Shown piece after piece: positions 44,913 through 53,385 of a stretch of DNA of 64,000 nt. Each line of letters opens with the position of its first letter. Positions within the stretch are counted from its first letter, which is position 1. Under the pieces are notes generated by a model. That model saw only the letters and a list, made by a program, of their open reading frames with translations, made no database searches and was not told where the DNA came from. The DNA comes from an uncultured bacterium. Lineage in GTDB: Bacteria; Planctomycetota; UBA8742; UBA2392. Location: assembly GCA_938014885.1 (NCBI GenBank), contig CALLQI010000008.1, positions 1 through 64,000 on the forward strand, in the 5' to 3' direction. The position numbers were made by a program, and so were the translations under genes.

Positions 44913-44927
44913 GAGCCTGTCTGCAAG
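44912..44927 (+). repeat. Further copy of the palindromic element's end
   Basis: AGAGCCTGTCTGCAAG begins at the last base of the PGRS-like gene's stop codon. It matches the reverse complement of 42444-42459 at 15 of 16 positions, so the gene is flanked by inverted copies. Confidence 0.6.
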
Positions 44928-45104
44928 AACTCCGGCAACGCCCTGCATTCATGGCAGGGCGTTGTTGTCTCCGCGCCGGGCACAAGGATTGGGACTTGGG
45001 CCCCAATGGGTGTCTGCCAGTGCGGGGGCGCTGCCCCGCCAAAACGCTCGTGTGCCCTACTTTCGTCGCCTGCCCCAAGCCATAATCGCGGGTGAGGATC
45101 GGGA

Positions 45105-46544
45105 ATGCGCAAGGCCTTGGACCTTCGGCAGCTGAACTTCGGCGACACACTCAGCCGCAGCTTTGCGTTGTTTACCCGCAACGCGCTGGGCTACACGCGC
45201 TGGATGCTGCTGGTGTACCTGCTGCCGATGCTGGGCCTGCACGCATGGCTGTACTTCCTGATGGAACCCTACGCCTGGGTTGACCGCCCCGGGTCTGAGC
45301 CTGGCATCTTTGACCTGGACACCCGCTGGGCGCAGTACACGTGGCTGACGACCATCGCCGGTGTGCTGCTGGCAACCAGCGTGGCGGCTGCCGGCATCTA
45401 CTACCTGACGGCGCGGCTGTACGTGGGCGCTTCACCCAGCCTGGGCGAGCTGTTCCGGGCGCTGAAGACGCGGATCGGCCACCTGACCGGCATTTCGTTC
45501 CTTCACATTGCCGCCTGCACGGGTCTGATTGCCGGTGCCTACGCGATTCCGGCGCTGATGGGGCTGGACGGCAATGAGGTCGGCGGCTGGCTGATGGCGA
45601 TCCTGGTCTGCACGCCCGCGCTGGTGCTGATCATGGCCTGGTACCTGGGCCGCTGGGGTCTGAACCGCGCGGTAGTGATGCTCGATGACGCCGAAACCAC
45701 CGATGCCTTCCAGCGCAGCTCGTACCTGACCGAGCGCTTTCGCTGGCGGCTGTTCGGTCTGGGCTTCGTGATCATGCTGCTGGTGGGCGCGCCGGGCATT
45801 CCCGGCCTGCTTTCGGCACCCGGGTTGGTGGCCAAGGCACTGGCCACGGATCAGGGCTGGCACCTCGCCGCGGACCTGCTGATGGTGGCCTGGAGCGGGC
45901 TGCTGCTGCCGGTGTTTTTCATCGCGCCGGTGGTCTATTACTTCGACATGCGCTGCCGCAAAGAAAGCTACGACCTGGCCGTAATGGCCCGCAACTTCGG
46001 CATCGAAGAGGCCGACATGCTGCGCCACCGCATGAACCCGGGCATGGGCTACTACCCGCCGGGATACACCGGCGACCGTGGCCGTCGCGAACGCAAACCC
46101 GCCACCCGCCGCCTTGCCGCAGGACAGCCGGCGGCCGTGGCTGCCAGCGCAGCCTGGGGTCCCAAGTGGCCCGGCGCGGGGGTTGGCGCGGGCGTTACCC
46201 CGCAGCCTCAGTGGCAAGCCCCGGGGCCAATGCCGCAGCCCGGCATGCCGCAACGCCCGTGGCCGCAGCAGCAGCCCCAGTGGCCGACGCCGCAACAGCC
46301 GCAATGGCCAGCCCCGCAACAACCGCCGCAGCAGCAGTGGCCAGCGCCGCAGCAGTCTCAGTGGCCGGCACCGCAGCAGCAACCCCAGTGGCCCGCGCCG
46401 CAACAGCCACCGCAACCGCAATGGCCCGCGCCGCGACAGCCCCAGTGGCCGGCGCCGGGGCAGCTTCCGCCGGCGGCTGGGCCAAGACCTGACGCGCCGC
46501 CATTGCCGAAGTGGCGACCGCCGCAGCCGGGGGCGCGCCCATGA
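45105..46544 (+). CDS. Polytopic membrane protein with (WPAPQQP)n tail
   Basis: A 479-residue protein. Residues 1-290 contain about six membrane helices of the kind seen in DUF975/GDPD-membrane-domain proteins (FALFTRNALGYTRWMLLVYL, HIAACTGLIAGAYAIPAL). The last ~120 residues are a low-complexity Pro/Gln/Trp tract with about ten copies of a QPQWPAP unit, probably a disordered cytoplasmic or extracytoplasmic linker. It is the first gene of a five-gene unit and overlaps the next gene by four bases (ATGA). Its function in the MoxR system is unknown; membrane organisation or export is possible. Confidence 0.65.
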   Translation: MRKALDLRQLNFGDTLSRSFALFTRNALGYTRWMLLVYLLPMLGLHAWLYFLMEPYAWVDRPGSEPGIFDLDTRWAQYTWLTTIAGVLLATSVAAAGIYYLTARLYVGASPSLGELFRALKTRIGHLTGISFLHIAACTGLIAGAYAIPALMGLDGNEVGGWLMAILVCTPALVLIMAWYLGRWGLNRAVVMLDDAETTDAFQRSSYLTERFRWRLFGLGFVIMLLVGAPGIPGLLSAPGLVAKALATDQGWHLAADLLMVAWSGLLLPVFFIAPVVYYFDMRCRKESYDLAVMARNFGIEEADMLRHRMNPGMGYYPPGYTGDRGRRERKPATRRLAAGQPAAVAASAAWGPKWPGAGVGAGVTPQPQWQAPGPMPQPGMPQRPWPQQQPQWPTPQQPQWPAPQQPPQQQWPAPQQSQWPAPQQQPQWPAPQQPPQPQWPAPRQPQWPAPGQLPPAAGPRPDAPPLPKWRPPQPGARP

Positions 46545-47545
46545 GACCGCGCATGGTGGTGTGCACGGGCTTTCTTTTGTGCGCGATATTCGCGCTTGGA
46601 CCGCACGCTTTCGCGCAGGGAAGCGACGCGCGCGACATCACCAGCAAGCCCGAGTACCGCGGCTATCGCGTACGCGGCGAAGGCGGCGGATCGGGCGGTA
46701 GCGGCGGTTCCGGCGGCAGTGGCGGCAGTGGCGGCAGCGGAAACTCCGGCACCGGCCAACCCGGCGAAGACGGCGAATGGCAGCCCTCCGACAGTAGCCC
46801 TCCCGAGGAAGCCGGTCGCGATGACTGGGAAGAACCCAAGCCTGAGCCCGGCGAGTGGCAACCCTCAGAGCCGGACGACGCCTGGGGCAAGTCCACCGGC
46901 GATGGCTTCAAGCGCGGCTCCACCGCGACCGGCCCGTCGCGACCCGCCCCGGAACCGCGCGGCCGCAGCAGTGGATGGGACGGCGGCGGCGGTGGTGGCG
47001 GCAGCGGCGCGTTTGGCGAGTTCCTGGCCGTGGTGTTCAAAGTGGTAATGTGGGTCATGCTGATCGGCGGCGGGTTAGTCGCGCTGTACTTCATCGTACG
47101 GGCGCTGCTGGGCATTCGCTTCGGCAAGCGCGCGCGCAAATCCAAAGCCTCCAAGAAGAAGGCGACTGCGAAGGCTGACGACGCTGCGGGCCAACCGGAC
47201 GCGCCGGCGCAGCCAGAACTGCCGCCCGAGTTTGAAGACGCGCTCGCCGTCGCCCGCAAAGAACTGGCCAACGCGCTGGCCCAGGGCGATTACGCCCGCG
47301 CCACCGTGCTGCGCTATCGCGTGTTCTGGCTTGAGGCCGGCTGGCGCGGCTGCGTCGAGCAAACCGACGTGCGCACCTGGCGCGATGCCCTGCGCATGGC
47401 CCGCAAGGAAGCCCGTGGCGCGCTGCGACCTTCGCTGTCACTGGTTGAGCGCGTGCGCTATGGCGACTACAAGCCGGCCGCACGCGAGTTTGAGGAATGG
47501 CAAAGCACCCTGCAGCAGGTTGAGCCTCGCGGGGTGATCGCATGA
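46541..47545 (+). CDS. Membrane protein with DUF4129-like C-terminal domain
   Basis: A 334-residue protein: signal peptide (MVVCTGFLLCAIFALGPHAF), a Gly/Ser-rich linker with a (GGSGGS)n run, acidic Pro-rich segment with repeated EWQPS, a single membrane helix (VMWVMLIGGGLVALYFIVRA) and a cytoplasmic DUF4129-like domain (LANALAQGDYARATVLRYRV, RDALRMARKEARGALRPSL). DUF4129 domains are regularly found with MoxR and DUF58 proteins. It overlaps the genes on both sides by ATGA, so translation is tightly coupled. Confidence 0.75.
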   Translation: MRPRMVVCTGFLLCAIFALGPHAFAQGSDARDITSKPEYRGYRVRGEGGGSGGSGGSGGSGGSGGSGNSGTGQPGEDGEWQPSDSSPPEEAGRDDWEEPKPEPGEWQPSEPDDAWGKSTGDGFKRGSTATGPSRPAPEPRGRSSGWDGGGGGGGSGAFGEFLAVVFKVVMWVMLIGGGLVALYFIVRALLGIRFGKRARKSKASKKKATAKADDAAGQPDAPAQPELPPEFEDALAVARKELANALAQGDYARATVLRYRVFWLEAGWRGCVEQTDVRTWRDALRMARKEARGALRPSLSLVERVRYGDYKPAAREFEEWQSTLQQVEPRGVIA

Positions 47546-48837
47546 GCGAGGGCATCGCCCGCGAGAACCGCCGCGAAAGCATCTTCCGCTGGAGCCTGGT
47601 CGGCATCCTGCTGGGCGGAAGCGTGCTGTGGATGATCTTCAGTATCTTCAGTGAACCCAAGCGCCCCGACAACTTCACGAACAGCCACTCGTATTCACCG
47701 GGCGGGCATCGCGCGCTGGCTGAGTTGCTGCAAGCCCGCGGCCGCGAAGTGGTGCGCAACACTGCCAAGCTGAAGGCGCCGAAGATGGACGGCTTCCAGG
47801 GCGACACCCTGGTACTGCTTGAGCCGATACCCGAGTACGTCTACGACTTTGCCGATGATTTCGAACTGCTGTTCGATGAAGCCACCCGCAACCCCACCAG
47901 CATCATCCTGGTCCTGCCCAAGCGCTGGTACAGGGTGTCCGAGACACAGGAAGACGAAGACTCGCTGACACTGAACGAATACCTGCACCCCAAACACGCC
48001 GCCGAAGTCCCGCTGCGTGAGGCCGGCTACCGCAACAACGTAGCATTGCTGCGTGTGAAGCCGCAGTCGATTTACATGACCAGCGAAGCGTTCGACTTCC
48101 GCAGCGAGGAAACGCGCACCTACATCGAAGCGCCGGTGCAGGTGTTCAGCGTCAAGCCTGAGGGCCGGAGCGGCTACGAAGTGCTGGCCGAAACCGAAAA
48201 CGGCCACCCCGTTGTGCTTCGGGTGCGCGACACCGACGAGAACGGTCGTGGCGGAGTAATCCTCGTCAGCGACCCGGACGTGTTCACCAACCGCTATATC
48301 GCGCGCGACGGCGCGGCCGAATTCGTCACGAAGCTGATCGACCGGGCACCCCCGGGCAAGATCATCATCGATGAGCAATTGCACGGCTTCACCACCGATT
48401 CGTCGGTCGAATACCTGGCGGTGACTCCGCCGGGGCTTTACGTGACGCTGAGTGTGCTGCTGGTGCTGCTGGTGTTCGCCTGGCGCCAGGCCACCGTGGT
48501 GCGTCCCGTGCGGCTGGAGCAAACCGACCGCACGGACCGTACGTATGCCATTGAGGGCGTGGCGCGCATGATGCTGCGCACGCGTGATCATCGGGGCGCG
48601 GCCACGCGGATTGGCCGGCGTTCATACCTGGTACTGGGTCAGGGGGCCGCACAAGTGGGCGGCCCGGGCAGCGGTACCGGGGTGCGAAGCCGCACCGGGC
48701 GCCTCAGCATCGACGGCGGCGAGAATCAGCTTGAGCGCCTGATGACCGTGGCGCAACGTGTCGCGATGCTGAAGCGAACCGGCGGCACCGAGCACAGCAG
48801 TGAAAGTGAAGGGAACGCCAACCCGCCGGCGGCCTGA
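47542..48837 (+). CDS. DUF4350 domain membrane protein
   Basis: A 431-residue protein with a first membrane helix (SLVGILLGGSVLWMIFSIF), a periplasmic DUF4350 domain of Rossmann-like character (YSPGGHRALAELLQARGREV, GGVILVSDPDVFTNRYIA) and a second helix (GLYVTLSVLLVLLVFAW) followed by a cytoplasmic tail. DUF4350 proteins accompany MoxR AAA+ and DUF58 proteins in many phyla. It overlaps the upstream gene (ATGA) and is followed after 76 bases by the MoxR gene. The molecular role is unknown. Confidence 0.78.
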   Translation: MSEGIARENRRESIFRWSLVGILLGGSVLWMIFSIFSEPKRPDNFTNSHSYSPGGHRALAELLQARGREVVRNTAKLKAPKMDGFQGDTLVLLEPIPEYVYDFADDFELLFDEATRNPTSIILVLPKRWYRVSETQEDEDSLTLNEYLHPKHAAEVPLREAGYRNNVALLRVKPQSIYMTSEAFDFRSEETRTYIEAPVQVFSVKPEGRSGYEVLAETENGHPVVLRVRDTDENGRGGVILVSDPDVFTNRYIARDGAAEFVTKLIDRAPPGKIIIDEQLHGFTTDSSVEYLAVTPPGLYVTLSVLLVLLVFAWRQATVVRPVRLEQTDRTDRTYAIEGVARMMLRTRDHRGAATRIGRRSYLVLGQGAAQVGGPGSGTGVRSRTGRLSIDGGENQLERLMTVAQRVAMLKRTGGTEHSSESEGNANPPAA

Positions 48838-48913
48838 TGGCCACGGCAAGGTCAGCTTGCAGTACGGCGCGCGAAGGGCGTGCCGGATTGAAGGATCGAA
48901 CGAAAGAACCGAG

Positions 48914-49942
48914 ATGAACGACGACTTTGCTTCCATGCCAGAACAGCGCATGCCCGAGCCGCGCGCGCCCGAACCGCAGACAGAGCCCGCCGAGGTCAAG
49001 ATCGCGCGCTTTGCCAAGATCCTCGACGCCGCAGTAGACAAGGTCGTGAAGGGCCAGCCCGGCGTGGTGCGGCACATACTTGTGGCGCTGCTGGTGCAGG
49101 GCCACGTGCTGCTGGAAGGCAACCCGGGCACAGCCAAGACGCTGCTGGTGCGCACACTCAGCAAGCTATGCAACCTCGAATTCCGGCGCATCCAGTTCAC
49201 GCCGGACCTGATGCCCAGCGATATCACCGGCACCAGCATCTTCCGGCCCGACACCGCACAGTTCGAGTTCCGAAAAGGCCCGGTGTTCACGCAGCTGCTG
49301 CTCACTGACGAAATCAACCGCGCGCCCGCGCGCACACAGGCGGCCCTGCTGCAGGCAATGCAGGAACGCATGGTCAGCGCCGACGGTGCCGACCACATCC
49401 TGAGCGAAGTGTTCACCGTGGTCGCGACCCAGAACCCGCTCGAGAACGAGGGCACCTACCCGCTGCCGGAAGCTGAGCTGGACCGCTTCCTGTTCAAGCT
49501 GATGGTCGATTACCCCAACGAGCAGGCTGAGCTTGAGATCTTCAAGCAGCACGGTGCCCCCAAGTCAGCCGACGACTTTGCCGCACTGGGCAAGGAAGCG
49601 CTGTTCGGCGCCACCGAGCTGGCAGCCATGCGCCGCGTGGTGATGCGCGTGGATGTGCGCCCCGACATCGCCGACTACACGCTCAAGATCGTGCGCGCGA
49701 CCCGCGAGCACCCCTTCCTTCGCGCCGGGGCTTCAACCCGCGCGGGCGTGATGCTGCTGCGCGCTGCCCGTGCCCTGGCCTGCACTGAGGGCCGCGGCTA
49801 CGTGATCCCTGACGACGTGCGCGAGCTTGTGCCGGCCGCGCTGCGCCACCGCCTGTACCGCACGGCCGCCGCGGAACTTGAGGGCACCACCACCGACACC
49901 ATCCTTGAGGACATCGTCAACCGCATTCCACCCCCGCGCTAA
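48914..49942 (+). CDS. MoxR-type AAA+ ATPase
   Basis: A 342-residue AAA+ chaperone. Motifs: Walker A EGNPGTAKT, DLMPSDITGTSIF, Walker B LLLTDEINRAPARTQ, sensor 1 VVATQNPLENEGTYPLPEAE. The C-terminal lid (STRAGVMLLRAARALA, VIPDDVRELVPAALRHRL) is standard. MoxR ATPases assemble or activate partner proteins, often with VWA and DUF58 domains. The stop codon and the ATG of the DUF58 gene overlap (TAATG). The N-terminal ~30 residues are Pro/Glu-rich and variable. Confidence 0.93.
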   Translation: MNDDFASMPEQRMPEPRAPEPQTEPAEVKIARFAKILDAAVDKVVKGQPGVVRHILVALLVQGHVLLEGNPGTAKTLLVRTLSKLCNLEFRRIQFTPDLMPSDITGTSIFRPDTAQFEFRKGPVFTQLLLTDEINRAPARTQAALLQAMQERMVSADGADHILSEVFTVVATQNPLENEGTYPLPEAELDRFLFKLMVDYPNEQAELEIFKQHGAPKSADDFAALGKEALFGATELAAMRRVVMRVDVRPDIADYTLKIVRATREHPFLRAGASTRAGVMLLRAARALACTEGRGYVIPDDVRELVPAALRHRLYRTAAAELEGTTTDTILEDIVNRIPPPR

Positions 49943-51258
49943 TGGGCTACTCACCGACCAGGCTGGCGATGCTGCTTGCACTCGTGCCGCTAGGCGCGTC
50001 GGTGATGCTGTTGCTGGATTCGACGCTGCTCATGCCCTGGGTCAGCCTGTTGGTCGGCTACATGCTGCTTCTGGGTGTGGACGCGATCATGCTGCCGCGC
50101 AAGGCCGGCATTTCGATCGAGCGCGAGGCGCCGGCCGACGTGGGCGTCGGCGGCGAGTTCCAGGCAAACGTCACGGTCTTCAACGACGGCGACTACACCC
50201 TGCGAGGCCGCCTGTACGACTTCGTGCCCCCGCAGCTGGAAGGGCCGCGCGCGCCGCTTTCATTCAGTGTGGCACCGGGCGAAGGCGACACATTCGCTGT
50301 CCCGTTCACCGCCACCGACCGCGGCGAGTTCGAGTTCAATGAAGCCACCGCCGTCGTGTACGGCCCGCTGCGCCTGATGCGCCGGATTGTGCCGCTGGCG
50401 GCAGTGGCCAAAGTGGTGGCCGCGCCGGGCATTGAGCTGTTGAAGAGCAACGAGCTGATCCTGAAGGCCGCGCGCGACGCCGACGTGGGCATCAGCCGCG
50501 CGCGTGGCGTGGGCCAGGGCGGCGAGTTCGAGAGCCTGGCCCCGTATGTGCCCGGCGACCCGCCCCAAAGCGTCGACTGGAAGGCCTACGCGCGCACCGG
50601 CCAGCTTGCCGTGCGTCGCTACGTGCCCGAGCGCAGGCGCAACGTGATGCTCGCCTGCGACGCCGGCCGCCTGATGGGTGCCCGCGTCGGCGGCGTCCGC
50701 AAAGTGGATCTGGCGCTGGGCGCCCTGATGCGCGTGGCCGCCGCCGCCTTGCAACGCGGCGACCTGGTCGGCCTGATGATCTTTGACGGGCAGGTGCAGG
50801 CTCTGCTGCCGCCGCGCGCGGGACACGGTCAACTCAGCAAGCTCGTGCGCGCCAGCCTGGCCGTGAAGGCCAACCACAGTGAAACGTCGTTCACGCCGGC
50901 ACTGGTGCAACTGAACCAGGCGCTGCCGCGCCGCGCGCTGGTGGTTCTGGCGACGGACTTCGACAACGAGGCCCAGGGCTGGGAGTTGCAGCGCAACGTC
51001 GCCCAGATCACCCGCAAGCACGTGGCGCTGGTGGCAGCAATGCGCGACCCGGTGTTCCACCGTACCGTGGCCGCTGAGGTAGAGCGCCCGATTGACGCCT
51101 ACCGCCAGCTCGCGGCGCTGACCCTGCTGGAAGAACGTGAGATGATCCTGCAACGCGTGCGCGCCACGGGTGTGCACACTCTGGATGCCGAACCCGACCA
51201 GCTGACCGGCCCGCTGCTCAGCATGTACGGCCGCATCGTAACCGGCGGCCGGTTCTAG
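49942..51258 (+). CDS. DUF58 domain protein
   Basis: A 438-residue partner of MoxR. Two N-terminal membrane helices (LAMLLALVPLGASVMLLL, VSLLVGYMLLLGVDAIML) lead into an extracellular beta domain and the DUF58 signature GGEFESLAPYVPGDPPQSVD with WKAYARTGQL. The C-terminal half is VWA-like (VMLACDAGRLMG, LVVLATDFDNEAQ). It forms the last gene of the operon and is convergent with the FHA-protease gene. Probable role: envelope or macromolecular assembly under MoxR control. Confidence 0.9.
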   Translation: MGYSPTRLAMLLALVPLGASVMLLLDSTLLMPWVSLLVGYMLLLGVDAIMLPRKAGISIEREAPADVGVGGEFQANVTVFNDGDYTLRGRLYDFVPPQLEGPRAPLSFSVAPGEGDTFAVPFTATDRGEFEFNEATAVVYGPLRLMRRIVPLAAVAKVVAAPGIELLKSNELILKAARDADVGISRARGVGQGGEFESLAPYVPGDPPQSVDWKAYARTGQLAVRRYVPERRRNVMLACDAGRLMGARVGGVRKVDLALGALMRVAAAALQRGDLVGLMIFDGQVQALLPPRAGHGQLSKLVRASLAVKANHSETSFTPALVQLNQALPRRALVVLATDFDNEAQGWELQRNVAQITRKHVALVAAMRDPVFHRTVAAEVERPIDAYRQLAALTLLEEREMILQRVRATGVHTLDAEPDQLTGPLLSMYGRIVTGGRF

Positions 51259-51302
51259 GATCCTGTTCCGGCGCGTGAAACTGCGGCTGTCACAGCGCAC
51301 CG

Positions 51303-53177
51303 TCAGTCAAGCAGCTTCTTCACTAATGCGCGAGCGTGGTCTACGGAGATTGCTTCGCCCTGGGTGTCGCCGGTACCCCACTTCAGCGTAATCACGCCGA
51401 CGACCTTGCCATTCACGTGGATCAGCGGGCCGCCTGAGTTGCCGGGCAGGATCGGCGCGCTGGTGCCGATCACACCGACCTCAAGCTGGATGCTGCGCAG
51501 GTTGCCCGTGGCCGGGCTGGTCGTCACCGTGGTGCCCTTGATGACGCTGAGGCCCAGCGGATAGCCCAGCGACATCACGCTTTCCATCTGTTTCAGCGCC
51601 TTCAATTCCTCGTCGCTGGCCATCGGCAGCGGCTCAGCCAGGTGTGCGGGGTTGGTGCGCTCAAACTCAAGCAGCGCCAGGTCCGCGCTGGTATCCATGC
51701 GATGGATCGAGATGTTCTTGATGCGGCTGATGATGTCTTCCGGCAGGTCCGTCTTGAAACCGTTGCCTGCCAGGAATTGCGCGTAGTTGTCGCCATAGGT
51801 CATCAGCACGTCGTCGGCATAGCCGGTGATGCGCACCCGGCCGCGGCCACCCCAGCCGTTGGGCACCGTGGCCCATGCATCGGCGACGGTCAGGCGCGTG
51901 TCGCCGGCCTTGTCGCGCAATTTTGTGCCGGGCTGCCAGGCGGCGATCACCCAGTCTTTGACTGGCGCCGGCCGCACGTCCTGGATCGCGTGGCTGATCG
52001 CGAGTTCGTGCTTGAACAGGAAGGGCTTGATGACGTGTTTGTTGGTGATGACCCAGGCCTTTTTCTCAGAGGTCTTGACCAGCCAGCCGGTGCCGGTGCC
52101 GCTTTCGATGCCCACGGCCTCACCGGCTGCGTTGAGCAACGGATACTGCACGAAGATGAGGAAGACGCTGGCGTTGTACTTTTCGGCCAGGTCGCGGAAC
52201 TTTTCGTCGGTGGGGGCTGACTGCAGCTTCTCAAGTTCTTTCAGCTGCGCCTCGGTGGCTTCCTTCAACTGCTTGAGCTGGGCCTCGCTGATTTCCTTGA
52301 CGCGCGCGGCTGTGGCATCGTCTACATCCTTGCGCAGGGTTTCGAAGCGCTTGTCCTGTTCATCGCGCAGGGTTTTGACCTGGTCGGCCATGGCAGTTTC
52401 GAGCGCGCCGAATTTCTTGCGCAGCTCGGCCATTTCCTGTTCGCGTTCGGTGTCGCGCTTGCTGCGTTCGGCCTCTGCGTCGTCCAGTTTCTTGTCGCGT
52501 GCGGCCTGGGCCTGCTTTTCGCGTTCGTCGGCCTGCGCCTGCAGCGTTTCCTGGTTCTGGTAGTACCAGACGCCGATGGCACCCAACGCCAGCAGCAGCA
52601 GGAACATCGCGCCGACCATGGTGACCAGCCCGGCGCGGCGGGTATCGGCGCGCGACTCAAGCTGTTCGGCCACGGCCTTGATCATGTGCTTGGTCTTGTC
52701 GCCGGCACCGACCTTGGCGCCAACCGATTCGACTATGCGGGTCATGTCGCCGCCGCCGGCGGGCTGGCGTCCTGAAACGGCCGGAAGCTGGCTTACGGGC
52801 GGTGCCGGGTCAGCGGGAATCACCGCGCGTACCACGGCCCCTTCCTGGCCCAGGCTGATCTCGTAGCCGTCGTACAGGCGCATGCCCGCTGCGGTGACGC
52901 GTGCACGGTTCACGTACAGGCCGTTGCTGCTGCCCTGGTCGCGCAGGAACACTCCTTCAGCGCGTTCTTCCAGCAGCGCGTGGTGACCGGAAACTTTCAG
53001 GTCACGGGCCCCGTCGAAGCGCACTTTGCAATCGGGTGCGCGCCCAAGCATCACGCCGCCCCGCAGCTCGGCGCTGCCGAATGCGAAGCGCTTGCCGGCC
53101 AGTGAGCTGGTCAGGACTTCAAGCACCACGCGCGGCGGCGCTGCTTCCTGCATCGTGCGTTGCATTTCCGTTGGCAT
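51303..53177 (-). CDS. FHA domain / transmembrane / coiled coil / trypsin-like protease
   Basis: A 624-residue membrane protease. Residues 20-110 are an FHA phosphopeptide-binding domain (GVMLGRAPDCKVRFDGARDL, VSGHHALLEE, RDQGSSNGLYVN). A membrane helix (VGAMFLLLLALGAIGVWYY, ~residue 200) is followed by a coiled coil of about 120 residues rich in Lys/Glu/Ala, then a trypsin-fold protease with His in VITNKHVIKP, Asp in TSADLALLEFE and Ser in ILPGNSGGPL. FHA on the cytoplasmic side and protease outside would couple Ser/Thr phosphorylation to envelope proteolysis. ATG at 53177 with GGAG upstream is chosen. Confidence 0.88.
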   Translation of the reverse strand: MPTEMQRTMQEAAPPRVVLEVLTSSLAGKRFAFGSAELRGGVMLGRAPDCKVRFDGARDLKVSGHHALLEERAEGVFLRDQGSSNGLYVNRARVTAAGMRLYDGYEISLGQEGAVVRAVIPADPAPPVSQLPAVSGRQPAGGGDMTRIVESVGAKVGAGDKTKHMIKAVAEQLESRADTRRAGLVTMVGAMFLLLLALGAIGVWYYQNQETLQAQADEREKQAQAARDKKLDDAEAERSKRDTEREQEMAELRKKFGALETAMADQVKTLRDEQDKRFETLRKDVDDATAARVKEISEAQLKQLKEATEAQLKELEKLQSAPTDEKFRDLAEKYNASVFLIFVQYPLLNAAGEAVGIESGTGTGWLVKTSEKKAWVITNKHVIKPFLFKHELAISHAIQDVRPAPVKDWVIAAWQPGTKLRDKAGDTRLTVADAWATVPNGWGGRGRVRITGYADDVLMTYGDNYAQFLAGNGFKTDLPEDIISRIKNISIHRMDTSADLALLEFERTNPAHLAEPLPMASDEELKALKQMESVMSLGYPLGLSVIKGTTVTTSPATGNLRSIQLEVGVIGTSAPILPGNSGGPLIHVNGKVVGVITLKWGTGDTQGEAISVDHARALVKKLLD

Positions 53178-53373
53178 GGATGTGCTCCGGCGCACAGCGT
53201 ATCGCATGCGACAGCACTCGCAAGCGCGGCGGACGCGGGCGCGTCGAACCGTGTCGCGCGTGACCGCGAAGTTCCCCAGCACTACGTCATTGCAAACTCG
53301 CAAAGCGGAAAGTTTCGTGGCCGATGCGCCCCGTCAGATGGTGTACGCATGCCGCACCGTGCCATGCACGGGA

Positions 53374-53385
53374 TAGACTTCCGGC
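53374..53385 (+). promoter_or_regulatory. -10-like TAGACT six bases before ATG
   Basis: TAGACT (53374-53379), six bases, then ATG at 53386; no Shine-Dalgarno. Same spacing as the TPR genes and ruvB, implying a leaderless transcript. Confidence 0.5.

Noticed and set aside
45105..51258. Biosynthetic or defence island
   Set aside because: The genes form a standard MoxR/DUF58/DUF4350 envelope operon.
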